From Streptomyces sp. QL37 (GTDB lineage Bacteria > Actinomycetota > Actinomycetes > Streptomycetales > Streptomycetaceae), in the NCBI RefSeq assembly GCF_002941025.1, contig NZ_PTJS01000001.1, forward strand, positions 4,154,001-4,218,000: 64,000 nucleotides of DNA. Direction: 5' to 3'. The notes beneath the pieces were generated by a model. It was not told the origin of the DNA. It saw nothing but the letters and a program-made list of their open reading frames with translations, and did no database searches. Numbering within the stretch: the stretch's first letter is position 1; each line of letters opens with the position of its first letter. The translations under genes were made by a program, and so were the position numbers. Shown here in pieces: positions 37,707 to 46,790 of the stretch.

Positions 37707-37743
37707 CCGGGGCCCGGCACGCATGGCGCGTGCCGGGCCCCGG
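37707..37743. terminator. Bidirectional hairpin terminator between bpa and the oxidoreductase gene
   Basis: A 16-bp perfect GC-rich stem (37707-37722 / 37728-37743) with a 5-nt loop lies between two convergent genes. Confidence 0.88.
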
Positions 37744-37759
37744 CGTCCGTCCCGGGTGC

Positions 37760-38746
37760 TCAGGCCTTCGGTGCGGCCAGGAGGATCTTGCCGATGTGGC
37801 TGCTGGACTCCATCAGCCGGTGGGCTTCCGCCGCGTCCGCCATCGGCATCGTGCGGTCCACCACAGGCCGGACGACACCGTCGGCGAGCAGGGGCCACAC
37901 ATGCTCGCGTACCGCCGCGATGATCGCGGCCTTCTCCGCCAGCGGCCGCGCGCGGAGCGACGTGGCCGTGACCGCCGCCCGCTTGCTCAGCAGGGCGCTC
38001 AGGTTCAGCTCACCCTTGGCACCGCCCTGGAGACCGATGATGGCGAGACGGCCGTTCACAGCGAGGGCGCGCACGTTCCGGTCCAGGTACTTCGCCCCGA
38101 CGATGTCGAGGATGACGTCCGCTCCGGCACCGTCCGTCGCCTGCCGCAGCTCCTCGACGAAATCCTGCTCGCGGTAGTCGATGAGGATGTCGGCGCCCAG
38201 CTCCTGACAACGCGCCAGCTTCTCGGGGCCTCCTGCCGTCACCGCGACGCGCGCGCCGACGGCCTTGGCGAGCTGGATCGCCATCGTGCCGATACCGCTG
38301 GAACCGCCGTGGACCAGCAGGGTCTCGGCGGGCCGCAGGTGGGCCACCATGAACACGTTGGACCAGACCGTCGCGGCGACCTCGGGCAGCGCCGCCGCCT
38401 CGACCAGGTCCACGCTGTCGGGCACGGGCAGCAGCTGCCCGGTCGGCACGGCGACCTTCTCCGCGTATCCGCCGCCCGCCAGCAGTGCGCACACCTCGTC
38501 GCCCACGGACCACCCGGTCACCCCGGGGCCGAGCGCGGCGATACGGCCCGCACACTCCAGGCCGGGGTACGGGGAGGCGCCGGCCGGGGGGTTGTAGAAG
38601 CCCTGCCGCTGCAGCACATCGGCCCGGTTCACCGCGCTGGACACGACCTCGACGAGAACTTCGCCCTCGCCGGGTACGGGGTCGGGGACCTCGGCCCATA
38701 CGAGCGCTTCGGGGCCGCCGGGTTCGGGAATCGTGATCGCATACAT
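37760..38746 (-). CDS. NAD(P)H quinone oxidoreductase (MDR superfamily, PIG3-like)
   Basis: The 328-residue protein lacks the catalytic zinc ligands of alcohol dehydrogenases and has the quinone-reductase signature NRADVLQRQGFYNPPAGASPYPGLE at ~40-65. The Rossmann nucleotide motif is LVHGGSSGIGTMAIQLAKAVG (~145-165). It should reduce quinones or unsaturated carbonyls with NADPH as a cytoplasmic detoxifying enzyme. It is transcribed toward bpa. Confidence 0.92.
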   Translation of the reverse strand: MYAITIPEPGGPEALVWAEVPDPVPGEGEVLVEVVSSAVNRADVLQRQGFYNPPAGASPYPGLECAGRIAALGPGVTGWSVGDEVCALLAGGGYAEKVAVPTGQLLPVPDSVDLVEAAALPEVAATVWSNVFMVAHLRPAETLLVHGGSSGIGTMAIQLAKAVGARVAVTAGGPEKLARCQELGADILIDYREQDFVEELRQATDGAGADVILDIVGAKYLDRNVRALAVNGRLAIIGLQGGAKGELNLSALLSKRAAVTATSLRARPLAEKAAIIAAVREHVWPLLADGVVRPVVDRTMPMADAAEAHRLMESSSHIGKILLAAPKA

Positions 38747-38804
38747 GGCCGCGAGGCTACTCCGTACAGAGTCCCGGACGGCGGCGGACTTGCCTGCGCA
38801 GCTT

Positions 38805-38869
38805 CCGGTCCCCGCTCCTACGGCCGCTGATGGGGCGTCCGGTACCCGTTCCTACGGCCGCTGATTGGG
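38805..38869. repeat. Direct repeat duplicating the 3' end of the K+ channel gene
   Basis: Two 31-bp copies (38805-38835 and 38839-38869) differ at only a few positions. The second covers the last codons and stop of the channel gene; the first is a degenerate copy just downstream. Confidence 0.6.
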
Positions 38870-39955
38870 CTGCTGCGAATAGCTAGTCGGCGCCGTGTGG
38901 ATCGGTGAGGCACGCACGATGGTGATCACCCTGTCCGTCAGTTGCAGGGGGCTCGCCGCCGGATCGTCGTAACCGAGCAGCCGGTGGCCGCGGAGGACGC
39001 TGACCACGAGGTCATCGGTCTCGCGGACGTTCTTGCCCACCTCGGCCTTTATCACCGGGCGTTCGACGAGGTCGAGCCCGCTGCCCTGCTGGATGAGGTC
39101 CTCCATCACCGTGCCCGCGCTGGGGCTGAGAACCGACAGGCCCAACAGCCGTCCGGCCGCACTCGCGCTGGTGATCACGGCGTCGGCACCCGACTGCCTG
39201 AGCAGCGGCGCGTTCTCCTCCTCGCGGACCGCGGCCACGATCTTCGCACCGCGGTTGAGCTGACGCGCGGTCAAGGCGACCAGCACGGCGGTGTCGTCGC
39301 GCTGGGTGGCGATGATGATCTGACGGGCCTTCTGGAGCTCGGCCCGCAACAGCACATCACTGCGCGTCGCATCACCCAACACGCCCACGAAGCCCTCTGC
39401 GTTGGCCGCCTCGATCACCTTTCCGGCTGGGTCGACGATGACGATCTGGTCCTTCTTCAGACCGGTGGCGCAGAGCGTCTGGATGGCTGAGCGGCCCTTC
39501 GTCCCGAAGCCGACGACCACGGTGTGTTCACGCAAGTTGCTTCTCCAACGATTCAGCCGGAAATCCTCGCGGGTCCGTTCCGTCAGGACCTCGAGGGTGG
39601 TGCCGACCAGGATGATCAGGAAGAGCACCCGCAACGGCGTCACCAGCATCACGTTGACGAGCCGGGCCGGGTCGCTGTACGGGACGATGTCGCCGTAGCC
39701 GGTCGTCGAAAGCGTCACCGTCGCGTAGTAGACGGCGTCGAGGAAGTCGACCTTGCCGTCGGCGTTGTCGTGGTAGCCGTCCCGGTCGGCCCAGACGATG
39801 AAGACCGTTATGGCCAGCACCGTGAGAGCCATCGCCAGTCGCTTGGCCACCTGTCGCAGCGGTCTGTCGACGACGCGACGGGGCAGGAGCACCCGGGTCG
39901 GGACGACATGTTCGTCCGCCCGCCTGGCCATCGCGTCGTGGCCGGGAAGTTTCAC
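38852..39955 (-). CDS. Potassium channel with RCK (TrkA-N) domain
   Basis: The 367-residue protein has two membrane helices around a pore with the selectivity filter TTGYGD (~residues 81-86), then a cytosolic RCK domain with the NAD-binding VVVGFGTKGRSAI motif and a TrkA-C domain. It should be a tetrameric, ligand-gated K+ channel. GTG 39955 is chosen as start because it overlaps the moeA stop in the classic GTGA arrangement and GGAAGG lies nine bases upstream; both codons lie inside a parS site. It is the last gene of the coupled mobA-like-moeA-channel set. Confidence 0.9.
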   Translation of the reverse strand: MKLPGHDAMARRADEHVVPTRVLLPRRVVDRPLRQVAKRLAMALTVLAITVFIVWADRDGYHDNADGKVDFLDAVYYATVTLSTTGYGDIVPYSDPARLVNVMLVTPLRVLFLIILVGTTLEVLTERTREDFRLNRWRSNLREHTVVVGFGTKGRSAIQTLCATGLKKDQIVIVDPAGKVIEAANAEGFVGVLGDATRSDVLLRAELQKARQIIIATQRDDTAVLVALTARQLNRGAKIVAAVREEENAPLLRQSGADAVITSASAAGRLLGLSVLSPSAGTVMEDLIQQGSGLDLVERPVIKAEVGKNVRETDDLVVSVLRGHRLLGYDDPAASPLQLTDRVITIVRASPIHTAPTSYSQQPNQRP

Positions 39956-39962
39956 GTGAAAC
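39949..39962. other. parS site inside the moeA stop / channel start overlap
   Basis: An exact GTTTCACGTGAAAC. The moeA TGA (39952-39954) and the channel GTG (39953-39955) are both read from its centre on the minus strand, so ParB binding and translation signals share the same bases. Confidence 0.92.
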
Positions 39963-41499
39963 ACCCTTCCGTCCACGGCGATGCCGAGGCCCACGGTAGA
40001 TCGAGGATCTCCACCTCGGTGCCGGACCGTACCCCGCCGGGCGGCACCACGGCCAGCCCGTCCGCGCCCGCGATCCCACGCAGCATGGCAGGACCGTTGT
40101 AATGGAGGGGTACGACGCTGTCGTGGCGATGGACCACGGGGATCAGCCGGGTGTCATGCGGGTGTCCGTGCACCTCTTCATGGACGGGCGCGCGGTAGCG
40201 GTCGTGGGCGGGCCGGCCGGCGAGCCCCCGGAGCAGGGGCTCGGCCAGCGTCACCAGCCCGGATACCGCGGCGAGGGGGTTGCCGGGAAGGCCGACCAGG
40301 CAGGGGCCGCCCTCGGCGAGTCGAGCCAGGAGCATCGGATGGCCTGGACGTACGGCCACCCCGTCGACCAGCAGCTCGGCCCCGATCTCGGCCAGGACCG
40401 GGTGGACATGGTCCACCGGGCCGGCGGCCGTCCCGCCCGTGGTGAGGATCAGGTCGGCATCGGAGGAGACGAGGGCCCGGCGGAGGTCGTCGGCATCGTC
40501 CCCGAGGCGCCTGGGCCCGGCTACCTCCGCGCCCAGGGCGCGGAGCCAGGGGGCGAGCATGGGGCCGAGCGCGTCGCGGATCAGCCCTTCCCGTGGAAGC
40601 CCTGCCGTGAGGAGCTCGTCGCCGAGGACGAAGACGTCCACGCGGGGCCGGGGCACGGCGACGAGAGCGTCGTACCCCGCGGCAGCCGCCAGCCCGAGGA
40701 CGGGCGGGGTCACCACGGTCCCCACCGGCAGGAGCTCGTCGCCGGACCGGCACTCCTGGCCCCGGGGCCGGATGTCCTGACCCTGCACCACTTCACGGGT
40801 GGCGTGCAGCAGCCCCTTGGCCTCGTCGTGGTGCGCGTGTTCGCTGCGGATCACGGCGGTGGCGTCCGCCGGGAGGCGTGCGCCCGTGGCGATCCGCAGG
40901 GCGTGCCCGTCGGGGAGCGGCGCCGCGGATCCGCGTCCGGCGAGCAGCCCTTCCCCTTCCCGTACGGTCCAGGGGCCTGGCCCCGCGACGGCCCAGCCGT
41001 CCATGGCCGAGGTGTCGAACGACGGCAGATCCGTGAGCGCGACAACGGCCTCGGCGAGGATGTGCCCGAGAGCCCGGTCCAGCGGGAGCCGGTGGGCGGC
41101 CAGGGGTGCGGCCCGGCCGAGACGGTCGGCCAGAGCACGCGCCGCGGACCAGGCGGTGGCGCCGGCTCGGTGGGAGTGGGAAGAAGACCCGTGGGCCGAC
41201 GAGGGTCCCTGGGCCGAGGCCGCGGCGTGGGCCGACGACGCTCCATGGCTGCTGGAGGGGCTCGGGGCAGGTGTGCCCGGGGTACCCGGCGTCGGGGCCT
41301 GCGGGGCCGGGCCGGAGCGCATGCCCGGCGCTGCCGGTGCCGGCGTGGAAGGCGGATCCCCCGCGCCGGGCCGGTCCTGTGGGGGACGCGGCGTCACTGG
41401 CTGCCGCCCCACGAGGGCCAGGGCCTGCTGGACCGCCCGTTCCTCCTCGGCCGCCCGTTCCTCCTCGGCCGCCCGCGCGTCGCGTCCGTGCGGGGTCAT
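39952..41499 (-). CDS. moeA: Molybdopterin molybdenumtransferase MoeA with long N-terminal extension
   Basis: The 515-residue protein has the MoeA core from ~residue 125: the FDTSAMDGWAV motif (active-site Asp), ATGARLPADATAVI, FVLGDEL (catalytic Glu), a MoCF domain motif TTGGTAAGPVDH and VGLPGNPLAAV. It inserts molybdate into molybdopterin. The first ~120 residues form a low-complexity Pro/Ala/Ser/His extension that starts with an acidic AAEEER repeat encoded by an 18-bp tandem repeat (~41442-41477). The ATG at 41499 overlaps the stop of the preceding gene (ATGA). The MoCF motif deviates from the usual SGGVSVG. Confidence 0.9.
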   Translation of the reverse strand: MTPHGRDARAAEEERAAEEERAVQQALALVGRQPVTPRPPQDRPGAGDPPSTPAPAAPGMRSGPAPQAPTPGTPGTPAPSPSSSHGASSAHAAASAQGPSSAHGSSSHSHRAGATAWSAARALADRLGRAAPLAAHRLPLDRALGHILAEAVVALTDLPSFDTSAMDGWAVAGPGPWTVREGEGLLAGRGSAAPLPDGHALRIATGARLPADATAVIRSEHAHHDEAKGLLHATREVVQGQDIRPRGQECRSGDELLPVGTVVTPPVLGLAAAAGYDALVAVPRPRVDVFVLGDELLTAGLPREGLIRDALGPMLAPWLRALGAEVAGPRRLGDDADDLRRALVSSDADLILTTGGTAAGPVDHVHPVLAEIGAELLVDGVAVRPGHPMLLARLAEGGPCLVGLPGNPLAAVSGLVTLAEPLLRGLAGRPAHDRYRAPVHEEVHGHPHDTRLIPVVHRHDSVVPLHYNGPAMLRGIAGADGLAVVPPGGVRSGTEVEILDLPWASASPWTEGCFT

Positions 41500-42371
41500 G
41501 GCGCGCCGGGCCCGCTTCCCGCCGCCGTTTCCTCCTCCCACCGGAGTGCGAGGGCGGTGGCCTTGCGGGAGGCTTCAGCCACGGCTTCGGCCGCGGCTTC
41601 CGGGCTCTTACCGCTGCTCGCCATCGCCGCCGCGTACCCCACCAGGAAGGTGGTCAGCGGCGCGGCGGGCCGGGCCACGCCGTGCGCGGCGTCTCGGGCG
41701 AGGTCCAGCAGGACGCCGGTGTCGACGTCGAGCTCGATGCCCAGTTCGTTCTTGACTGCGGTGATCCATTCGTCCAGCACGGTCCCATGCTCCCTGATCC
41801 GGGCCCTGGCGGCGGCAATGTCTTCCCAGGTGTCGCAGTCGAACGAAGCCAGCGGACCGGCCTGGACCCGGGCCAGATCCAGTTCGGCGGTCAGCAACCG
41901 GAGGGGGAGACCGGCCAGGCTGCCGTGCTCGGTGGCGAGAAGGGCGAGTTCACGGCGGAGCGGCTCGGCCCGGTAGACCGCGACCAGCGGCTGGTCCCGG
42001 CCGTCCTGGTCGGTGCACAGGGCGCCTTCGCGGTCTCCCTGCTCCGTCGCGGCCAGCAACGAACGGACTGTCGCCTCGCCGAGGAACGGCAGATCCGCGG
42101 AGAGCACCAGAACGCTCTCCGCGGCCGTGTGCCGTACCCCGGCGCCGAGGGCCGCCAAGGGGCCGCCGCCCTCGGGCACTTCACGTGTCCAGGTGACCGG
42201 ACGAACGGTGGGCCTGCGACCGCCGACCACCACGGTGGACCCGGCGTCGGCACATGCGGCGAGCACCCGGTCGAGCAGCGCACGGCCACCCACCCGGAGC
42301 CCTGGCTTGTCGGCCCCGCCCAGGCGCTCAGCGGCCCCTCCGGCAAGCACGATGGCGTCATACGCGGTCAT
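41496..42371 (-). CDS. MobA-like nucleotidyltransferase fused to DUF6457-like domain
   Basis: The 291-residue protein starts with the GT-A nucleotidyltransferase signature LAGGAAERLGGADKP, then VLSADLPF (metal-binding Asp) and a GALCTDQDGRDQP loop typical of MobA-like guanylyltransferases (~1-190). The C-terminal ~95 residues form a helical domain (EWITAVKNELGIELDVD...) of the DUF6457 type. It likely attaches GMP or CMP to molybdopterin, in keeping with its coupling to moeA. The ATG at 42371 is the normal family start. Confidence 0.85.
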   Translation of the reverse strand: MTAYDAIVLAGGAAERLGGADKPGLRVGGRALLDRVLAACADAGSTVVVGGRRPTVRPVTWTREVPEGGGPLAALGAGVRHTAAESVLVLSADLPFLGEATVRSLLAATEQGDREGALCTDQDGRDQPLVAVYRAEPLRRELALLATEHGSLAGLPLRLLTAELDLARVQAGPLASFDCDTWEDIAAARARIREHGTVLDEWITAVKNELGIELDVDTGVLLDLARDAAHGVARPAAPLTTFLVGYAAAMASSGKSPEAAAEAVAEASRKATALALRWEEETAAGSGPGAP

Positions 42372-42461
42372 GCACCCGAGTATGGGGGCCGCCCGCCGGT
42401 GACGGGCACCCCGGGGACCGAACTCACACGATGCCCGGCCCCCGCCCACCGGCCGGCTCCG

Positions 42462-43856
42462 CTACAGCGTGCGCAGCAGCACCGCCGGCTGTTCCACGCA
42501 GTCGGCGACGTAGCGCAGGAAGCCGCCGGCCGTGCCTCCGTCACAGACCCGGTGATCGAAGGTGAGTGAGAGCTGGACGACCTGGCGGACCGCCAGCTCG
42601 CCCTTGCGCACCCAGGGTTTGGGCACGATCCGGCCGACCCCGAGCATGGCCGCCTCGGGGTGATTGATGATCGGCGTCGAACCGTCGACGCCGAACACCC
42701 CGTAGTTGTTCAGTGTGAACGTCCCTCCCGTGAGCTGCGCGGGGGTCAGCTTCCCGTCCCGGGCGGCCCCGGTCAGCCGGGTGATCTCCGCCCCGATCGA
42801 CTCCGCGTTACGGGTGTGCGCGTCCCGGATCACCGGAACGACCAGGCCTCGCTCCGTCTGGGCGGCGAAGCCCAGGTGGACCCCGGACATCCGCACGATC
42901 TCCCGGGCCTCGGCATCCACCGTGGAGTTGAGCTCGGGGAACCTCGCCAGGGCCGCCGTGCAGATGCGGGCCAGCAGCGCGAGTACCGACACCTTCGGTC
43001 CTGCGGCGTTCATCGCGGCCCGCGCCGCCATCAGCTCGGTGGCATCGGCATCGACCCAGCAGGTGGCATCGGGAATCTCACGCCGGCTGCGGGACAGCTT
43101 CTCGGCCACCGCGCCCCTGACCCCGCGCAGCGCGATCCGCTCGGCCGATGTGTCCGGCTCCGGGCGGACGACCGGGGACGCTTCGGCAGCGCCTTCCTCG
43201 TCCGCGGCTCTGATCGCGCACTCCACGTCGGTACGGAGGATCAGCCCGTCCCGTCCCGAACCGGCGACCTGCCGCAGATCGAGGCCGTGCTGCCGCGCCA
43301 GCTTGCGGACCAGCGGGGAGATGACGGCGACGGGCCCTCGGGCCTCCACCACCGGGTGCGCCGCCGTCGGAGAAGCCGACTGCGGCGTCGTCGCATCCAC
43401 CGGCTGCCGGGCCGTGGCAGCGGCCTGTGCCGGTGTCGTCTGCTCCGCTGTCGCCGGGGCCTGTGCCGAGACCGGAGCGGGTCGGACCCGGCGTCTCCGC
43501 GCGGCCGGTGCGGCCGTGCCGTACCCGACCAGCACGTTGCCGGACTCCCCACTCCCGGCGCCCTCGCCGGAGGGCTCGCCGGGAGCCTCGCGCCCGTCCA
43601 CCCGCTCCATCGAGCCGACCGCCACCGTCAGCAGGGGTGCGCCGACCGGGAGCTCCACGCCCTCCTCGCCGAACCGCGCCGTGACCACGCCCCCGTAGGG
43701 GCACGGCACCTCCACCATGGCCTTGGCCGTCTCGACCTCGACGACCGGCTGGTCGACGGCGACGACATCGCCGACCTCGACCAGCCAGCGCACGATCTCG
43801 GCCTCGGTCAGTCCCTCACCCAGGTCCGGGAGCTTGAATTCGAGCACCTGCGCCAT
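42462..43856 (-). CDS. bkdC: Branched-chain alpha-keto acid dehydrogenase E2 (second cluster)
   Basis: The 464-residue acyltransferase has one lipoyl domain with K45 (VEVETAKAMVEVP), a linker rich in A, P, T and Q, an E1/E3-binding domain (~residues 180-215, SPLVRKLARQHGLDLRQ) and a catalytic domain with DHRVCDGG. The catalytic motif has Cys where the first-cluster protein has Leu-Val. Its ATG shares one base with the bkdB stop (TGATG). It ends about 90 bp before the mobA-like gene, with no clear terminator. Confidence 0.93.
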   Translation of the reverse strand: MAQVLEFKLPDLGEGLTEAEIVRWLVEVGDVVAVDQPVVEVETAKAMVEVPCPYGGVVTARFGEEGVELPVGAPLLTVAVGSMERVDGREAPGEPSGEGAGSGESGNVLVGYGTAAPAARRRRVRPAPVSAQAPATAEQTTPAQAAATARQPVDATTPQSASPTAAHPVVEARGPVAVISPLVRKLARQHGLDLRQVAGSGRDGLILRTDVECAIRAADEEGAAEASPVVRPEPDTSAERIALRGVRGAVAEKLSRSRREIPDATCWVDADATELMAARAAMNAAGPKVSVLALLARICTAALARFPELNSTVDAEAREIVRMSGVHLGFAAQTERGLVVPVIRDAHTRNAESIGAEITRLTGAARDGKLTPAQLTGGTFTLNNYGVFGVDGSTPIINHPEAAMLGVGRIVPKPWVRKGELAVRQVVQLSLTFDHRVCDGGTAGGFLRYVADCVEQPAVLLRTL

Positions 43857-44887
43857 CAGCTCTCGGCCTCCCACTGAAGACGGGCGACCGCGTCGAGCAC
43901 CCGGTCCACGCCCGGCAGATGGTGCCGCTCCTGCATCGGCGGCGGATAGGGGATGTCGAACCCGGCGACGCGCAGGACAGGCGCCTCCAGGTGGTGGAAG
44001 CACTGCTCGGTGATCCGCGCCGCGATCTCACCGCCGGGCCCGCCGAACCCGGACGACTCATGGACGACCACCGCACGCCCCGTGCGGCGCACCGAAGCGG
44101 CCACGGTCTCGTCGTCGAAGGGGACCAGCGAGCGCAGGTCCACCACTTCGAGGTCCCATCCCTCGGCCGTGGCCGCCTCGGCGGCCTCCAGGCACACCGG
44201 AAGGGACGGGCCGTAGGTGATCAGGGTCGCGCTGCGGCCGGGGCGCCGGACCACGGCCCGTCCGATCGGCTCGACCGGCGCCGGGGCGGCCGGCGACCAG
44301 TCGGCCTTGGACCAGTAGAGCCTCTTCGGCTCCAGGAAGACCACCGGGTCGTCGGAGGCGATCGACTCCCTCAGCAGCCCGTACGCGTCGTCGACCGTGG
44401 CAGGCATGACGACATGCAGCCCGGGGGTCGCCATGTAGTACGCCTCGGAGGAGTCGCTGTGGTGCTCGACCCCACCGATCCCGCCGCCGTACGGAACCCG
44501 CACCGTGATCGGCAGCGGCATCGCGCCCCCGGTCCGGTTCCGCATCTTGGCGACATGGCTGACCAGCTGCTCGAACGCCGGGTACGCGAAGGCGTCGAAC
44601 TGCATCTCCACCACGGGCCGCAGCCCGTACATCGCCATGCCCACGGCAGCGCCGAGGATGCCCGCCTCGGCCAGTGGCGTGTCCGTGCAGCGGTCCTCGC
44701 CGAACTCCTTCGCCAGGCCGTCGGTCACGCGGAAGACCCCGCCGAGTGTGCCCACGTCCTCCCCGAGGACGTGCACCGTCGGATCCTCCGCCATCGCGTC
44801 ACGCAGCGCCCGCCCGAGGGCCTGCGCCATCGTGGCCGGCCTGGCCCGGCCGGTCCGTTCACCGGCCGTCACGGCAGCGGTGGTCAT
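43856..44887 (-). CDS. bkdB: Branched-chain alpha-keto acid dehydrogenase E1 beta (second cluster)
   Basis: The 343-residue beta subunit has the same signature set as the first-cluster protein (GEDVGTLGGVFRVT, DTPLAEAGILG, VRVPYGGGIGGVEHHSDSSEA), preceded by a ~17-residue Thr/Ala/Arg-rich tail. Its ATG overlaps the bkdA stop (ATGA). Confidence 0.94.
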   Translation of the reverse strand: MTTAAVTAGERTGRARPATMAQALGRALRDAMAEDPTVHVLGEDVGTLGGVFRVTDGLAKEFGEDRCTDTPLAEAGILGAAVGMAMYGLRPVVEMQFDAFAYPAFEQLVSHVAKMRNRTGGAMPLPITVRVPYGGGIGGVEHHSDSSEAYYMATPGLHVVMPATVDDAYGLLRESIASDDPVVFLEPKRLYWSKADWSPAAPAPVEPIGRAVVRRPGRSATLITYGPSLPVCLEAAEAATAEGWDLEVVDLRSLVPFDDETVAASVRRTGRAVVVHESSGFGGPGGEIAARITEQCFHHLEAPVLRVAGFDIPYPPPMQERHHLPGVDRVLDAVARLQWEAES

Positions 44888-46047
44888 CGCCCCTCCTCCG
44901 CGCCGCTCTCGTCGTGCGCACCGTTCCCGGCGTCCAGCTCGGCCCGCAGTCGCGCCGCCTGTTCCCGCAGCTGGCCGGTCTGCTCCTCGTAGACGTGGGA
45001 GAACAGATCCATCGGGTCGAGCGCCGGGTCGGCGTTCATCTGCTCCCGCAGCGCCTCCGCCATCCGCTCCGCCGCCTCGTGCACCGTCCCGATGCCGTCC
45101 TCGTCCAGCAGCCCGCGTCCGGTCAGCTCCCGTTCGAGAAGCCTGATCGGATCGTGCGCGCGCCATGCCTCCACCTCGCTGTCGCCGCGATAGCGGGTGG
45201 CGTCATCGGCGTTCGTGTGGGCCTCCATGCGATACGTGACGGCCTCGACCAGCGTCGGCCCCTCACCCCGCCTGGCACGGGCCACAGCCTCGCTGAGCAC
45301 CTGGTGCACGGCGGCCGCGTCGTTACCGTCGACCAGGCGTCCCGGCATCCCGTAGCCCACGGCCTTGTGTGCCAGGGACGGCGCCGCGGTCTGCTTTGCC
45401 AGGGGCACGGAGATCGCGAAGCCGTTGTTCTGTACGAGGAAGACCACCGGGGCCCGCCAGACCGCAGCGAAATTGAGCGCCTCGTGGAAGTCGCCCTCGC
45501 TCGTCCCGCCGTCGCCGACCATCGCGAGGGCCACCACGTCGTCGCCCTTGAGACGCGCCGCGTGCGCCAGTCCCACGGCGTGCGGCAACTGGGTGGCCAG
45601 CGGGGTGCAGAGCGGGGCGATGCGGTGCTCACGCGGGTCGTAGCCGGTGTGCCGGTCACCCCGCAGCAGCGTCAGCGCCTCGACCGGGTCCAGACCCCGC
45701 GCGACTGCGGCGAGCGTGTCGCGATAGCTGGGGAAGAGCCAGTCGCGGTCCTCCAGCACGAGCGCCGCGGCGATCTCGCACGCCTCCTGGCCGGTGCTCG
45801 ACGGATACACCGCGAGCCTGCCCTGCTTGGTCAGTGCGGTGGCCTGCGCGTTGTACCGGCGGCCACGCACCAGCTCGGCGTAGAGCCTCAGCAGAAGCTC
45901 GGGGTCGGTCCCGGCCGCCGCGTCCGTACCCAGCACGCGGTAGGGCTCAGGGTCCGGGAGCAGCGGCGCGGGATCGGTGAGCGGCTTCCAGGCCGGGGGC
46001 GGCGTGGGCCGGTAGGCGGCTGCGCCGGGCAGCTCCTGGACCGTCAT
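44884..46047 (-). CDS. bkdA: Branched-chain alpha-keto acid dehydrogenase E1 alpha (second cluster)
   Basis: The 387-residue ThDP subunit carries GDGGTSEGDFHEALNFAAVWRAPVVFLVQNN (ThDP motif, split) and YRMEAHTNADDATRYR. It lacks the Lys-rich leader of its paralogue and has an extra ~40-residue acidic C-terminal helix. AGGAGGTG lies seven bases before the ATG, the strongest ribosome site in either bkd operon. It is divergent from bkdR across 209 bp. In S. coelicolor this type of cluster makes branched primers for fatty acids and polyketides and is controlled by BkdR. Confidence 0.94.
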   Translation of the reverse strand: MTVQELPGAAAYRPTPPPAWKPLTDPAPLLPDPEPYRVLGTDAAAGTDPELLLRLYAELVRGRRYNAQATALTKQGRLAVYPSSTGQEACEIAAALVLEDRDWLFPSYRDTLAAVARGLDPVEALTLLRGDRHTGYDPREHRIAPLCTPLATQLPHAVGLAHAARLKGDDVVALAMVGDGGTSEGDFHEALNFAAVWRAPVVFLVQNNGFAISVPLAKQTAAPSLAHKAVGYGMPGRLVDGNDAAAVHQVLSEAVARARRGEGPTLVEAVTYRMEAHTNADDATRYRGDSEVEAWRAHDPIRLLERELTGRGLLDEDGIGTVHEAAERMAEALREQMNADPALDPMDLFSHVYEEQTGQLREQAARLRAELDAGNGAHDESGAEEGR

Positions 46048-46065
46048 GACAAGCACCTCCTGGCA

Positions 46066-46080
46066 TCGAGATATATCGAG
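46066..46080. promoter_or_regulatory. AT-rich near-palindrome at the bkdA / bkdR divergent promoter
   Basis: TCGAGATATATCGAG lies 19 bases before the bkdA start, an AT island in the 209-bp divergent region (46048-46256). Lrp-type regulators favour such sites, so it is a candidate BkdR half-site cluster or -10 region; this is inference from position and composition. Confidence 0.4.
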
Positions 46081-46256
46081 GGGTGGCGAGATCCGCAGAA
46101 TGTCGGTCATGGGCAAGGCGCGGTTGTGGTGTGCCTCACCTACCGATTGTTCGGTCGCGGGGGCAATTTGGCTACAGGCGCCTTCAGCCTGTGGACAAAC
46201 GGTTCTCCACAGCCTGGGATAGAGGCAGGTCGTCCACAACAGGGAGGCGCGGGCAG

Positions 46257-46778
46257 ATGGCAGCTGAACAAATGGCCGACGGGGGCGGTACGCCGGACCG
46301 CACTCCGCCGGCCCGGCCGCTGGACTCCATCGACCGCGCCATCCTGCGCATCCTCCAGACGGACGGCCGCGCCTCGATACGGGCCGTCGCGGAGCGCGTC
46401 CACGTCTCCCGGGCCAATGCGTACGCCCGGATCAACAGGCTCGTCGAGGACGGAGTGATCCGGGGGTTCAGCGCACGGGTGAATCACGAACGGGCGGGAC
46501 AGGCCGCTTCCGCCTACATCACGCTCAAGATCGTCCAGAACTCCTGGCGCACCGTGCGCGAACAGCTCCAGGCGCTTCCGGGTGCCACCCACATCGCGCT
46601 GGTCAGCGGCGACTTCGACGTCCTGCTCCTGGTGCACACCCCGGACAACCAGGCCCTGCGCGAACTGGTCCTCACCAGGATCCAGGCCATACCCGAGGTG
46701 CTGTCCACCCGCACCCTGCTGGTGTTCGAGGAGACCGACCTGGGGCCACGCCCGGACCGCACGGCCGAGCTCGGCTGA
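46257..46778 (+). CDS. bkdR: Lrp/AsnC-family regulator BkdR
   Basis: The 173-residue protein has an N-terminal AsnC helix-turn-helix (~20-70; DSIDRAILRILQTDGRASIRAVAERVHVSRANAYARI split) and a RAM effector-binding domain (~85-160, ALVSGDFDVLLLVHTPDN). Lrp proteins sense amino acids such as branched-chain ones. Divergent location at a bkd operon is the BkdR arrangement described in Streptomyces. GGGAGG lies nine bases before the ATG at 46257; an alternative ATG is at 46272. Confidence 0.9.
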   Translation: MAAEQMADGGGTPDRTPPARPLDSIDRAILRILQTDGRASIRAVAERVHVSRANAYARINRLVEDGVIRGFSARVNHERAGQAASAYITLKIVQNSWRTVREQLQALPGATHIALVSGDFDVLLLVHTPDNQALRELVLTRIQAIPEVLSTRTLLVFEETDLGPRPDRTAELG

Positions 46779-46790
46779 GGGCCGTACCGG

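Noticed and set aside
42176..42187. CTTCACGTGTCC as parS
   Set aside because: Several mismatches in both arms and inside coding sequence.
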